This document shows positions 16,138 through 24,493 of a stretch of 64,000 bases of DNA, piece after piece. Under the pieces are notes generated by a model, which was given only the letters and a program-made list of their open reading frames with translations, was not told where the DNA came from and did not search any database. Each line of letters opens with the position of its first letter. Within the stretch, counting starts at the first letter, position 1. This DNA comes from Antiquaquibacter oligotrophicus. Its GTDB lineage: Bacteria > Actinomycetota > Actinomycetes > Actinomycetales > Microbacteriaceae. The position numbers and the translations under genes were made by a program. The stretch is taken from positions 1,736,001-1,800,000 of the forward strand of contig NZ_CP085036.1 in the NCBI RefSeq assembly GCF_020535405.1, in the 5' to 3' direction.

Positions 16138-17283
16138 TCAGGCGGGTTCGCGACCGACGCGCTTGCGCCGCCGCGGCGGCACCACCACCACGGCATCCGG
16201 TTCTCGCCACACCTTGACGATCGCCCAGGCCACCGCCGCGATCGGCACCGAGAGCACCGCACCGATGATGCCACCGAGGATGGTGCCAGCGGTGAGGGCG
16301 ACAAGGATGACGAGCGGATGCAGCTTGAGCGATTGCGCCATGACGACCGGTTGGAGGAAGTTGCCCTCGAGCTGGTTCACGGCGATCACGATGATGAGCA
16401 CGATGAGTGCTGCTCCAGGGCCGTTGGCCACAAGCGCCACCAGCGCCGCGAGAGCGCCGGCCACGGTTGCACCCACGATCGGGATGAACGCGCCGATGAA
16501 GACGATGACGGCGAGCGGCAGAGCTAGGGGAACACCGAGGATCGCCAGTCCGATGCCGATTCCGAGGGCATCAACGAACGCGATGATCGCGGTCCCGCGC
16601 ACGTACCCTCCCAGGGTTGCAACCGCCGTGTCGCCAACACGCTCGCCGCGGGCACGCCGCAACGGGGTGAGCGGCTTGAGGAAAAACGCCCAGATGCGAT
16701 CGCCGTCCTTCATGAAGAAGAACAGGATCACGACCGTCAGCACCGCCCCCGTGATGATCTCTCCCGCGAGGGTCACTCCGGCGAGCGCGCCCGTGCCGAA
16801 CTGGCTGCTCGTGACGAAGTCGACGAGGGCCTGGCGGGCATCCTCGATCTGCCCGGCGTCTATCGGCAGTGGGCCGTTGAGGAGGAAGTCCTGAACCTGG
16901 TCGAGACCGTCGAGCGCTGAGCTTGCCAGTGCCTCCCACTGACCGCGCACCGCGAACACGATGAGGGTGACGATGCCCCCGAAAACGAGGATGCCGAGCA
17001 CGAGAGTAATCCAGGTGGCGACGGCCGACGGCAGTCCTCGGCGGCGCATCCAGCTGAGCAACGGCGCGGCCGCTGACGCGATGATGACGGCGAGGAGCAC
17101 GGGGATGACAACGAGTTTGAGTTGCACGAGGGCGAACACGATGACACTCGCGAGCGCGAGGATGAGGAGGATCTGCCCGCTGCGCAGCCCGAGTCGTCCC
17201 ACGTGATCGGTGAGGAGGGCGGTCAACGTCGGTCGAGTGACGTCGGTCTCGATGGTTGTGGCGTCGATCTTCTTGCGTCTCAC
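16138..17283 (-). CDS. AI-2E family (YdiK/PerM-like) transporter
   Basis: The 381-residue membrane protein has about eight helices in two groups (residues 35-125 and 170-365), separated by an amphipathic linker (residues 120-165). The family signature region GAFIPIVGATVAGALAAL (about 263-280) and LEGNFLQPVVMAQSLKLHPL (about 305-325) is present. Members are putative autoinducer-2 exporters or ion transporters, and the substrate here is unknown. A basic C-terminal tail follows. It is monocistronic apart from the possible small downstream frame. Confidence 0.88.
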   Translation of the reverse strand: MRRKKIDATTIETDVTRPTLTALLTDHVGRLGLRSGQILLILALASVIVFALVQLKLVVIPVLLAVIIASAAAPLLSWMRRRGLPSAVATWITLVLGILVFGGIVTLIVFAVRGQWEALASSALDGLDQVQDFLLNGPLPIDAGQIEDARQALVDFVTSSQFGTGALAGVTLAGEIITGAVLTVVILFFFMKDGDRIWAFFLKPLTPLRRARGERVGDTAVATLGGYVRGTAIIAFVDALGIGIGLAILGVPLALPLAVIVFIGAFIPIVGATVAGALAALVALVANGPGAALIVLIIVIAVNQLEGNFLQPVVMAQSLKLHPLVILVALTAGTILGGIIGAVLSVPIAAVAWAIVKVWREPDAVVVVPPRRRKRVGREPA

Positions 17284-17392
17284 TATCGCTCCCTCGGGGT
17301 CGCTCGATTAGAGCATGCCCTAGAGCACCCGTGCCGGGCCTTGACACGGCGGGCGTTTGTGTCAACCGGCAATCTCTCGCGTTTGCTGACGG

Positions 17393-17398
17393 TACAGT
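17393..17398 (+). promoter_or_regulatory. Leaderless -10 element of the PAP2 gene
   Basis: TACAGT ends 6 bases before the ATG at 17405, which would place the transcription start at or next to the start codon. No Shine-Dalgarno is present, supporting leaderless translation. Confidence 0.5.
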
Positions 17399-17404
17399 CG
17401 CACG

Positions 17405-18052
17405 ATGATGAGGAGTACTCCGACGGCCGGTTCACGCGGTCTCACGGTGACCGGACTCATCGGCATCCTTGTGGTGGTCGTGTCCGCCCTGCTGCTCGGA
17501 GTGTCCGGTGGCGGTGCGACAGGTATCGACATTGTCTGGTTCGACGTGCTCGCCGCTCACCGGTGGCAGCCCCTCGAGTCCGCAGCGCTCGCGTTGAACT
17601 ACGTCGGCGGAACACTCTCGATGACCATCGTGACGATTGTGGTCGTGGTGGTGCTCCTCGTCCTTCGCCGAGTGCGTGAGGCCATCGTCATCGGTGGGAG
17701 TGTCGCCATCGCGACTGCGATCTCGACCATGATCAAGCTGTCGTTGGGCAGGCCGCGCCCGCCCGGGGCGCTCGCCGAGGTGGAGACGAGTTCCTTCCCC
17801 TCCGGCCATACGACGGCTGCTGCAGCGTTGACGATTGCGGTCGCGTTGCTCGTCGACCGGCTCTGGATGTGGGTGCTCGCCGTCGCGTGGGTGCTCGCGA
17901 TGGCGTTCAGTCGCACCTACCTGCTTGTGCACTGGGCGACGGATGTCACGGCCGGTGCCATTCTCGGTGCATCCGTCGCCCTCGTGGTGTTTGCCGCGGT
18001 GCAGGGGTTGCTCGCGCGGCGGGCCCGAGTCACACCGTCGGCTGCGGTTTAG
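17405..18052 (+). CDS. PAP2-family lipid phosphatase
   Basis: The 215-residue integral membrane protein has the three-part phosphatase signature: KLSLGRPRPPG (about 110-120), SSFPSGHTTAA (about 129-139) and SRTYLLVHWATDV (about 169-181). These hold the catalytic histidines and phosphate-binding Arg/Lys. It probably dephosphorylates phosphatidate or undecaprenyl pyrophosphate at the outer face of the membrane. The start is either ATG of the ATGATG pair; the first is used because of the upstream TACAGT element. The 3' end overlaps the convergent glycosyltransferase by 23 bases. Confidence 0.88.
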   Translation: MMRSTPTAGSRGLTVTGLIGILVVVVSALLLGVSGGGATGIDIVWFDVLAAHRWQPLESAALALNYVGGTLSMTIVTIVVVVVLLVLRRVREAIVIGGSVAIATAISTMIKLSLGRPRPPGALAEVETSSFPSGHTTAAAALTIAVALLVDRLWMWVLAVAWVLAMAFSRTYLLVHWATDVTAGAILGASVALVVFAAVQGLLARRARVTPSAAV

Positions 18053-19325
18053 CGATCAGGTCGAGCACAACACGCTCGAGACCGTCGAGGCCCGCCGAGT
18101 CACGGATGTCGGCTCCGATTGCAGCGCTCGCGTTGCGGTACGACGGGGTGGCAAGCACGGTGCGGACGGCCTCGCGGATGCGTTCCGGGCTTGGCCGGTC
18201 GCTGCGCAGGTTGATGCCGGCGCCCGACCACTGCACACGCGCGCTCACCTCGGTTTTGTCTTCGGTCATGCCGGCGACGATGAGTGGCACGCCGTTTTCC
18301 ATGGCGTAGTGGACGCCACCGTATCCGCCGTTGGTGATGTAGACGTCGGTGAGGGGCAGCAGTTTGTCGTAGGGAAGGTACGTGGCGGCTCGAGCATTCG
18401 CCGGCAGAGCGAGGCCATCGAGTGCCCGGCCGCCGGTGCTCACGACAACGAGCACGGGCTCGTCGGCGAGTGCCGCGAGGGTTGGCTCGATGAGTGCGCT
18501 CAGGTCCTGGTTGGCCACGGTGCCCTGTGTCACGTGCACAACGTGCTGGGCGGCCGCGACATCCGGCCACCATTCGGGCAGATCGCCTTCGCTTGCTGTC
18601 GTGCGCCCCATGGGGCCGACGAAGTGGACGGTCTCGGGGAGGTCGCTGCGCGGGTACTCGAATGAGGGCACCGTGAATTGCACGATCGCGTCGGCCATAC
18701 TCGGCCAGTTGAGCACGAAGGTCGTGAGCTGTTTACCGGTGATGCGCTGCGCCATCTCGACGGCGGCGGTCTGCAGCGGGGCGAAGATGACCTTCTCGGC
18801 GAGCAGTCGCATCACACGGTTGCGGAGTCGGCCGATCGCGCCGGGTCGCGGGGGGATGCCGAGGCCGAACGGTGCGGTGTCGACGCTGGTGATGCCGAGC
18901 GGGATGATGCCGAGGTTGACGATCGCGGGGCGCTTGTCGCGCGGGCGCTGGAGGAGGGCCAGCGCACCGATGAACATGCTCTCGACGAGCACCGCGTCGG
19001 TGGACTCAGCCGCGACCGCTTCATCAACGGCGGCGACCTGAAGGGGGCCAGGCTCGATGAAGATGTGCTCGAGGTCGTAGCGGATGCCCGCCGGACCCTT
19101 GAGGCCGACGCGGCCCGGGAAGGCCGCGTCCATGTTGCGGTCGTCGTAGTCGGCGCCGGAGGGGAGCCCGATCCACGTGGCACCGGTCGCTTCGACGGCG
19201 GCGCGATAGCGGGTGCCGGTGAGGAACCGAACTCGGTGGCCGCGGCTGACGAGGAAGCGGGAGACGGACAGGAGGGGAAGCACGTGCCCGTGAACGGGTG
19301 TGCTGCAGATGAGGAAGGAAGACAT
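18030..19325 (-). CDS. GT1-family (UGT/MGT-like) glycosyltransferase
   Basis: The 431-residue GT-B enzyme has an N-terminal acceptor domain opening with CSTPVHGHVLPLL (His about 12, the usual catalytic base) and a C-terminal donor domain with HVTQGTVANQDL and TNGGYGGVHYAMENGVPLI, the UGT nucleotide-sugar signature. It resembles macrolide or flavonoid glycosyltransferases that modify small hydrophobic acceptors and sometimes confer drug tolerance. A TetR regulator is divergently transcribed, consistent with induction by the acceptor. The acceptor is unknown. Confidence 0.87.
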   Translation of the reverse strand: MSSFLICSTPVHGHVLPLLSVSRFLVSRGHRVRFLTGTRYRAAVEATGATWIGLPSGADYDDRNMDAAFPGRVGLKGPAGIRYDLEHIFIEPGPLQVAAVDEAVAAESTDAVLVESMFIGALALLQRPRDKRPAIVNLGIIPLGITSVDTAPFGLGIPPRPGAIGRLRNRVMRLLAEKVIFAPLQTAAVEMAQRITGKQLTTFVLNWPSMADAIVQFTVPSFEYPRSDLPETVHFVGPMGRTTASEGDLPEWWPDVAAAQHVVHVTQGTVANQDLSALIEPTLAALADEPVLVVVSTGGRALDGLALPANARAATYLPYDKLLPLTDVYITNGGYGGVHYAMENGVPLIVAGMTEDKTEVSARVQWSGAGINLRSDRPSPERIREAVRTVLATPSYRNASAAIGADIRDSAGLDGLERVVLDLIAKPQPTV

Positions 19326-19408
19326 GGTGACCTTTGGACAGAGAACGTTGCGGGGTAGACTGTTGGCTACACCGCAAGAGTATTACTTACACCGTGAGGA
19401 AAGTCAAT
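19326..19408. promoter_or_regulatory. Divergent promoter region, glycosyltransferase/TetR
   Basis: An 83-base gap between divergent starts carries a direct repeat TACACCG (19368-19374 and 19388-19394) separated by an AT-richer AAGAGTATTACT stretch. This is the probable TetR operator area, but no good palindrome was seen. Confidence 0.4.
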
Positions 19409-20029
19409 ATGCGAGCATACGAATCGCCCCTTCGTAGTGCCCAGGCCGCGCAAACCCGCACCAGGATTCTCGAGGCGGCGGGAGCTCTGTTCGCGGAGGC
19501 CGGATATTCCGGGACGTCACTCGCCCAGATCGCCGCGCGTGCCGGCGTCTCGGTCGAGACGGTCAAGCTTCACGGGCCCAAAAGTTCGCTGCTCATCGCC
19601 GCCTTCGATCAAGCGTTCACCGGGCAGGAAGGCGAGGGCGCGATCCACGAGCGAGACCTCGGCCGGGAACTCGCGGCGGCCCCCGATGACGCGCTTCTCG
19701 AGGGCTACATCGGTTTCATCGCCGAGGCCAACGTCCGAGCCAGCGAACTGTGGCTCACCGTGCAAACCGCCGCTCTCTCCGACCCCGCTATCCGGGCAGC
19801 GCACGACGCGGTCCAGTCGAGGAGGCGCTCCGACTTCGACCAGTCCATCGTTCTTTTCCGCGAGCGCGGTCTGCTGCACTCGACGCGTCCGCCCGGCGAA
19901 CTCGCCGCCGCGCTCTCGTTCCTCGTGTCCCCGTCGAGCTACCTCGAACTCGTCGTCGGCTCGGGGTGGACCCTTCAGACGTACAAGGAGTGGTTGGCCG
20001 ACACGATTCGCCGCGTCATCCTGAACTGA
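19409..20029 (+). CDS. TetR/AcrR-family regulator
   Basis: The 206-residue protein has an N-terminal helix-turn-helix (about 12-60): [40 protein letters not shown]. The recognition helix ends with [11 protein letters not shown] rather than the usual VYxHFxSKxxL, so the DNA contacts may differ. The C-terminal part is an all-helical ligand domain. GTGAGGAAAG precedes the ATG. It is divergent from the GT1 glycosyltransferase, its likely target. Confidence 0.87.
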   Translation: MRAYESPLRSAQAAQTRTRILEAAGALFAEAGYSGTSLAQIAARAGVSVETVKLHGPKSSLLIAAFDQAFTGQEGEGAIHERDLGRELAAAPDDALLEGYIGFIAEANVRASELWLTVQTAALSDPAIRAAHDAVQSRRRSDFDQSIVLFRERGLLHSTRPPGELAAALSFLVSPSSYLELVVGSGWTLQTYKEWLADTIRRVILN

Positions 20030-20105
20030 GGGAACTTTTCCCAGCAACTCGGTGTTGACTCCAACGAGGGCCGCAGCCAGCGGCTCACCCAAGGAGCGAA
20101 ACCCC

Positions 20106-20561
20106 ATGACCACCACCTATCGCAAAGATCCTGACGCGGTCGCGAACCTCACGCCGGAGCAGTACGCGGTCACCCAGCAGGACGCGACGGAGCCCGCCTT
20201 CCGCAACGAGTTTTGGAACAACCACGACGACGGCATCTACGTCGACGTCGTCTCCGGCGAGCCCCTCTTCTCGTCGACCGACAAGTTCGACAGCGGCTCG
20301 GGCTGGCCGAGCTTCACTCGTCCCATCGATCCCGCCAACGTCGTCCGCAACGAGGACCGCAGTTACGGGATGGTGCGCACCGAGGTGCGTTCGTCTGGCG
20401 GCGACAGCCACCTCGGCCATCTCTTCCCGGATGGGCCACGCGACCAGGGCGGATTGCGCTACTGCATCAACTCGGCGGCACTTCGGTTCATCCCGGTGGA
20501 CCAGCTCGAGACCGAGGGCTACGGTGACTTCCGCAGCCTGTTCACTACGAAGGAGGCCTGA
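20106..20561 (+). CDS. msrB: Peptide-methionine (R)-S-oxide reductase MsrB
   Basis: The 151-residue enzyme reduces the R epimer of methionine sulfoxide. Seen: [20 protein letters not shown] (about 49-68), HLGHLFPDG and the catalytic Cys in [11 protein letters not shown] (about 122). The two CxxC zinc pairs found in many MsrB proteins are absent (VSGEPLF has Ser instead), so this is the zinc-free type. Start 20106 has CAAGGAG upstream. The stop is 2 bases before msrA, forming an operon for repair of oxidised proteins. Confidence 0.93.
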   Translation: MTTTYRKDPDAVANLTPEQYAVTQQDATEPAFRNEFWNNHDDGIYVDVVSGEPLFSSTDKFDSGSGWPSFTRPIDPANVVRNEDRSYGMVRTEVRSSGGDSHLGHLFPDGPRDQGGLRYCINSAALRFIPVDQLETEGYGDFRSLFTTKEA

Positions 20562-20563
20562 TC

Positions 20564-21070
20564 ATGGCGACCGAGACAGCGATTCTTGCCGGCGGATGTT
20601 TCTGGGGAGCCCAGCAGCTCCTGCGCCGCCGCCCGGGAGTCATCTCCACCCGCGTCGGCTACTCCGGCGGCGACACCCCCAACGCGACCTACCGCAACCA
20701 CGGCGACCACGCCGAGGCGGTCGAGATCGAGTTCGACCCCGAGGTGATCTCCTACCGCGACATCCTGGAGTTCTTCTTCCAGATCCACGACCCGTCGACG
20801 AAGGACCGTCAGGGCAACGACATCGGTCGTAGCTACCGCTCCGCGATCTACTACGAGAACGAGGAGCAGAAGCGTGTCGCCCTCGACACGATCGCCGACG
20901 TCGACGCGTCAGGTCTGTGGCCCGGCAAGGTCGTCACCGAGGTCGAGCCAGCGGGCGACTTCTGGCAGGCCGAGGAGGAGCACCAGGACTACCTCGAGAA
21001 GTACCCGAACGGCTACACATGCCACTACGTTCGCCCGAACTGGAAGCTGCCGCAGCGCCAGTCCGCCTGA
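20564..21070 (+). CDS. msrA: Peptide-methionine (S)-S-oxide reductase MsrA
   Basis: The 168-residue enzyme reduces the S epimer. The catalytic motif [11 protein letters not shown] (Cys about residue 12) and [19 protein letters not shown] near the C-terminus are standard. A C-terminal Cys in YTCHY may act as the resolving residue. It is translated from a gene beginning 2 bases after msrB and ending just ahead of a strong U-tailed terminator, so the msrBA unit is self-contained. Confidence 0.94.
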   Translation: MATETAILAGGCFWGAQQLLRRRPGVISTRVGYSGGDTPNATYRNHGDHAEAVEIEFDPEVISYRDILEFFFQIHDPSTKDRQGNDIGRSYRSAIYYENEEQKRVALDTIADVDASGLWPGKVVTEVEPAGDFWQAEEEHQDYLEKYPNGYTCHYVRPNWKLPQRQSA

Positions 21071-21082
21071 CGATGACCGTCG

Positions 21083-21117
21083 AAAATGCCCGCCGAACTG
21101 GATTCGGCGGGCATTTT
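21083..21117 (+). terminator. Rho-independent terminator of msrBA
   Basis: Perfect 14-base arms (AAAATGCCCGCCGA with its complement) enclose a 7-base loop and end in TTTTT. The symmetrical A/T flanks mean it can also serve the convergent XRE gene. Confidence 0.88.
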
Positions 21118-21121
21118 TGTG

Positions 21122-21997
21122 TCACACGCGGGATCCGCGCCCGTCTCCCGCCTGAGCGGTCGCAGCCCAGCTGGCGAGCAGACCGAGGGCCTCGCGGGAA
21201 CGGCTCGCGGGTTCGGTCGAGTACACAAAAAGCGTCTGGTGTTGGTCACCGGGGAGCGACAGGGACTCGTACTGCACGGTGAGGTCGCCGACGATCGGAT
21301 GCCGCAGCCGCTTCGATCCGTAGGTGCGCTGGAACACGCGGTGCTCCCCCCACCACTGGCGAAACTCGGGGCTCGCCTCGGCGAGCGCGGAGACGAGTTC
21401 CTGGGTTGCACGGTCATCCGGATCGTTTCCCGCCTCGAGCCGAAGGCTCTCCACGGCGGCCCTCGCTTGTACGTCCCAGTCGAGGAAGAGCTGCCGCGCG
21501 TCGTCGCTCAGGAGCATCCACTTCGCGTAGTTGCGGTCGGCAGCGGGCATCCTGTCGAAATCGACGAACAGGGCCCTTGCGAGTCGGTTGCTCGCGAGCA
21601 CATCCGATCGTCGTCCGAGCACGATGGCCGGCTGCCCTTCGAGCGAGTCGAGAAACTGGTGGAGGGCTGGGCGCACTCGTTGAACGGGAGAGACCCGACG
21701 GGTTCGCGCGAGCGGCGAGTGCCCGATGAGATCGCGAAGGTGTGAGCGGCCAGCATCATCCAGCCCGAGCGCGTCCGCAATCGCGTCGACGACACTCTCG
21801 GAGGGAACGATGCGCCGACCCTGTTCGAGGCGCGCGTAGTAATCGGCGGAGACGCCAGCCAGCACCGCAACTTCCTCGCGGCGCAGTCCAGGGACGCGGC
21901 GAATCCGGCCGTCGGCGGGGAGTCCCGTCCCTGCGGGGTCCACCGCAGCACGTGCGCGCCGCAAGAAGTCGGCGAGTTCGCGATTGGTGTCTGCCAT
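21122..21997 (-). CDS. XRE-type helix-turn-helix regulator with MmyB-like domain
   Basis: The 291-residue protein has an N-terminal HTH (about 25-85; LRREEVAVLAGVSADYYARLEQGR) and a MmyB-like ligand-binding C-terminal domain (about 110-280; motifs DVLASNRLARALF, DWDVQARAAVESLRLEAG, HPIVGDLTVQYESLSLPGDQ). Such regulators commonly sit divergent from an SDR gene that they control, exactly as here. Start 21997 is used because it opens with MADTNRELADFLRRAR; an in-frame extension upstream has no domain character and runs into the SDR gene. Confidence 0.88.
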   Translation of the reverse strand: MADTNRELADFLRRARAAVDPAGTGLPADGRIRRVPGLRREEVAVLAGVSADYYARLEQGRRIVPSESVVDAIADALGLDDAGRSHLRDLIGHSPLARTRRVSPVQRVRPALHQFLDSLEGQPAIVLGRRSDVLASNRLARALFVDFDRMPAADRNYAKWMLLSDDARQLFLDWDVQARAAVESLRLEAGNDPDDRATQELVSALAEASPEFRQWWGEHRVFQRTYGSKRLRHPIVGDLTVQYESLSLPGDQHQTLFVYSTEPASRSREALGLLASWAATAQAGDGRGSRV

Positions 21998-22147
21998 GGT
22001 CCGATTCTCGCTCAGCTCCGCCGTTCCGTGCCTGGGTCGCTCAGTCCTAGTCAGCCGCGACCTCGTCACGAGAGGGCTCGGGGTGGCCCTCCGGACGGCC
22101 ACCGACGGTCCAACACTGGAATCACGGATTTCGAGAAAGGACACACC
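21998..22147. promoter_or_regulatory. Divergent promoter region, XRE regulator/SDR
   Basis: A 150-base region between divergent starts contains a hairpin GGTGGCC...GGCCACC (22082-22103) and GAGAAAGGACAC as SDR ribosome-binding site. No confident operator was identified. Confidence 0.35.
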
Positions 22148-23008
22148 ATGACCTACCCCACCACTCACCCAGCAACCTGGTTCGTGACCGGCGCCTCGCG
22201 CGGACTCGGTCTCGAACTGGTCCGGCAGATCCTCGACAGGGGCGACAACGTGACGGCGACAAGCAGGTCGGCCGAGCGCCTCGTCGCGGCGCTCGATGGC
22301 AGCGACACCTCGCGCCTGCTCGCCCTCGAGGTGGACCTTCGCGACGAGCAGGCCGTCTCGGCGGCGATCACCGCCACGATCGAGCGTTTCGGCGACCTCG
22401 ACGTTGTCGTCAACAATGCCGGCTACGGCTTCCTTGCCGCGGTCGAAGAGGTGACGGATGCCCAGGCCAGGGACATGTTCGACGTGCAGCTCTTCGGTGC
22501 CTGGAACGTGCTCCGCTCGGCGCTGCCCACCTTCCGCGCGAAGCGCAGCGGACACATCATCAACGTCTCGTCGATCGTCGGTCTTGTCGCGTTCCCCGGG
22601 TGGGGCCTCTACGCCGCAGGCAAGTTCGCCATCGAGGGGCTGAGTGCCTCGCTCGCCGGCGAAGTCGCGGGCCTCGGTATCGACGTGACGATCGTCGAGC
22701 CCGGGTACCTTCGTACCGACTTCCTCAAGCCCGTGTCGCTCGGTGTCGCGAGCACCGAGATTGAGGGCTACGAGGCGATCCGCGAGATGACGGCAGCGCA
22801 CCAGGCGATGCCGGGCACGCAGCTCGGTGACCCCGTGCGGGCGGCGGCAGCCATCGTCGACGTCGCGGTGTCGGGCGCCGCGCCGCTGCACCAGCTCCTC
22901 GGATCGGATTCCTACGCAATCGCGACGGGCGCGCTGAAGGGCCTCGCTGAAGAGTTCGAGGCCGGCCACGCGCGCGCGATCACCACGGACATCCCCGGTG
23001 TGAACTAG
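22148..23008 (+). CDS. SDR-family oxidoreductase
   Basis: This is a 286-residue classical SDR with cofactor motif TGASRGLG (14-21), NNAGYG (about 88-93), and the catalytic Ser in INVSSIVGLVAF and Tyr-Lys in YAAGKFAIEG. It resembles the broad group of MmyB-regulated oxidoreductases in actinobacteria and its substrate is unknown. Start 22148 has GAGAAAGG upstream. It is divergent from the XRE regulator. Confidence 0.88.
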   Translation: MTYPTTHPATWFVTGASRGLGLELVRQILDRGDNVTATSRSAERLVAALDGSDTSRLLALEVDLRDEQAVSAAITATIERFGDLDVVVNNAGYGFLAAVEEVTDAQARDMFDVQLFGAWNVLRSALPTFRAKRSGHIINVSSIVGLVAFPGWGLYAAGKFAIEGLSASLAGEVAGLGIDVTIVEPGYLRTDFLKPVSLGVASTEIEGYEAIREMTAAHQAMPGTQLGDPVRAAAAIVDVAVSGAAPLHQLLGSDSYAIATGALKGLAEEFEAGHARAITTDIPGVN

Positions 23009-23033
23009 TCACGAGCATCCGCGGGGTCGGCTC

Positions 23034-24041
23034 TCAGGAGCCGGCCCCGTCGGGTGTGATGACAACGAGAGGCGCATCGGCTGGTACTTCGATTTTCGGG
23101 AACCGCGAGCGATAGGCCCCGGATGCCCGCTCCCACCCCGCGGAACCACCCGGCACCACCTGCCCGACGCCCGCCAGCCACACCCCGTCGCGGAGCACCT
23201 CGACGGCGGCGGGATCGCGGAGGTTGCGCCACCACTTTTTGGTCTCGTGCTTGCTCGGCCACACGACGTACTCGTTGTCCAGCGGCGCGTACTGCACGGG
23301 CAGCTCGTGCACTGCTCCCGTGCGGCGCCCCCGCACGCGCAGTCCGATGAGGGTGGGGCCGAGCATCCGGTGTACGCGCGACTCGAGGAGCGTCAGTGTC
23401 GCGCGGCCGGAGGCCGACTCGCCCGCGACGAGAGGAGCGGCGAGTCCGCTCACGAGTCCGAGGAGAGCACCCGCTGCGGCTCCCGTGGCGCTCGCCGTGA
23501 TGATGATCGCGGCTGGCGCCCAACTCTCGTCTGGCGCGGTCGCACCCGCGAAGATGATGACCATGGCGGGTGCCCACGCCGCAGCCGAGATCCCCACCCA
23601 CCGCCACGGGTAGGGGGCTTTCCTGCGTAACACGAAGGATTGTCCCGTACCCAGTACCGCGCCCATGATCGCCCCGAGCAGCAGTGCACCACCGAGGATG
23701 ACCCACCACGGCGGTCCATCTCCCGAACCGCCCGCGAGCTGCGACGGCACGGATGCTGCGGCCCAGCCCACTCCGGCGATCGCGACAGTGACGATGGCCC
23801 ACGCCGCGGCGCTCGCGCCCGGCAGCCAGCGCCGCAGGACAACACCTTGCAGCACCCCCAGGGCGGTTCCTTCGACGAGTCCTCCCGCGACGATGATGAA
23901 CAGTGCGAGCCAGGGTGACGGGACGGTCGCGGCGAGAAGTGCCGCGGTGGCTGCAGCCGTCATGCCGATCGTCTCCGCGAGAGTGCACGCCGCGACCCAC
24001 CTCCCCAGTGGCAGGACGCGGCGTGCGTCCGAACCCGTCAC
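23034..24041 (-). CDS. Membrane protein fused to F420H2/nitroreductase-like domain
   Basis: This 335-residue two-part protein has about six or seven hydrophobic helices at residues 10-210 (for example LFIIVAGGLVEGTALGVLQGVVL). The C-terminal domain at about 215-335 contains IGLRVRGRRTGAVHELPVQYAP and KKWWRNLRDPAAVEVL, typical of the deazaflavin-dependent nitroreductase (Ddn/DUF385) fold. The GTG start at 24041 forms a GTGA overlap with the stop of the PNPOx-like gene, so they are translationally coupled. The fusion suggests membrane-linked F420 or flavin chemistry. No F420 biosynthesis genes are in the window. Confidence 0.68.
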   Translation of the reverse strand: MTGSDARRVLPLGRWVAACTLAETIGMTAAATAALLAATVPSPWLALFIIVAGGLVEGTALGVLQGVVLRRWLPGASAAAWAIVTVAIAGVGWAAASVPSQLAGGSGDGPPWWVILGGALLLGAIMGAVLGTGQSFVLRRKAPYPWRWVGISAAAWAPAMVIIFAGATAPDESWAPAAIIITASATGAAAGALLGLVSGLAAPLVAGESASGRATLTLLESRVHRMLGPTLIGLRVRGRRTGAVHELPVQYAPLDNEYVVWPSKHETKKWWRNLRDPAAVEVLRDGVWLAGVGQVVPGGSAGWERASGAYRSRFPKIEVPADAPLVVITPDGAGS

Positions 24042-24436
24042 CGACGGAAGAGGCGACCTGTCACGCCTGTCGGTCGGATCCGGAGATAGGTGCGCCCCAG
24101 TCCCGGGGCCCAGGCCCACACGGGTTCTGCGCTCGCGGTGCGGATCTCGTCGGCATCTGCCACCACCTCGGCGACACCGGTCACGACGACACTCCACGCG
24201 CCGAGGGAGTTGACGTCGTCGACCTCGAACGCGACGTGGGGGTTGAGGAGGATGTCATCGACCTTGGTGCCGTGTTCCGTGCGGACGAGGATTCCGTCGT
24301 CGTCGGCGAGGAAGTTCACGGGAAAGACGTCGGGATGATTGTCGACGCTCACGGCGAGGCGTCCGAAACTCTTGCTGCGGAGGCGGCTCCACGATTCCTG
24401 CTCGTCGAGCACAGACGTGTGCGTTGGGGAAACCAT
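24038..24436 (-). CDS. Pyridoxamine 5'-phosphate oxidase-family protein
   Basis: This 132-residue split-barrel flavin- or F420-binding protein shows GRLAVSVDNHPDVFPVNFLADDDGILVRT (about 25-53) and HVAFEVDDVNSLGAWSVVVTG (about 67-87), both typical of the PNPOx-like family that includes DosR-regulon members of mycobacteria. It is coupled by a 4-base overlap to the membrane/nitroreductase fusion. A DosR-box-like sequence lies 37-50 bases upstream of its start. Confidence 0.85.
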   Translation of the reverse strand: MVSPTHTSVLDEQESWSRLRSKSFGRLAVSVDNHPDVFPVNFLADDDGILVRTEHGTKVDDILLNPHVAFEVDDVNSLGAWSVVVTGVAEVVADADEIRTASAEPVWAWAPGLGRTYLRIRPTGVTGRLFRR

Positions 24437-24472
24437 GGTGTGCAGTCTTGCGGGGTCGCTCGCGGGTTCGAA

Positions 24473-24486
24473 GGGTCGAAGGTCCC
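24473..24486. promoter_or_regulatory. DosR-box-like site upstream of PNPOx gene
   Basis: GGGTCGAAGGTCCC matches the 14-base core GGGACTWWAGTCCC of the mycobacterial DosR consensus at 11 positions. It is 37-50 bases upstream of the PNPOx start and shares 12 of 14 bases with the site before the sensor kinase gene. Confidence 0.5.
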
Positions 24487-24493
24487 GTCGAGA

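Noticed and set aside
21998..22969. N-terminal extension of the XRE regulator by 324 codons
   Set aside because: It is antisense to the SDR gene and has no domain; the HTH begins right after the ATG at 21997.
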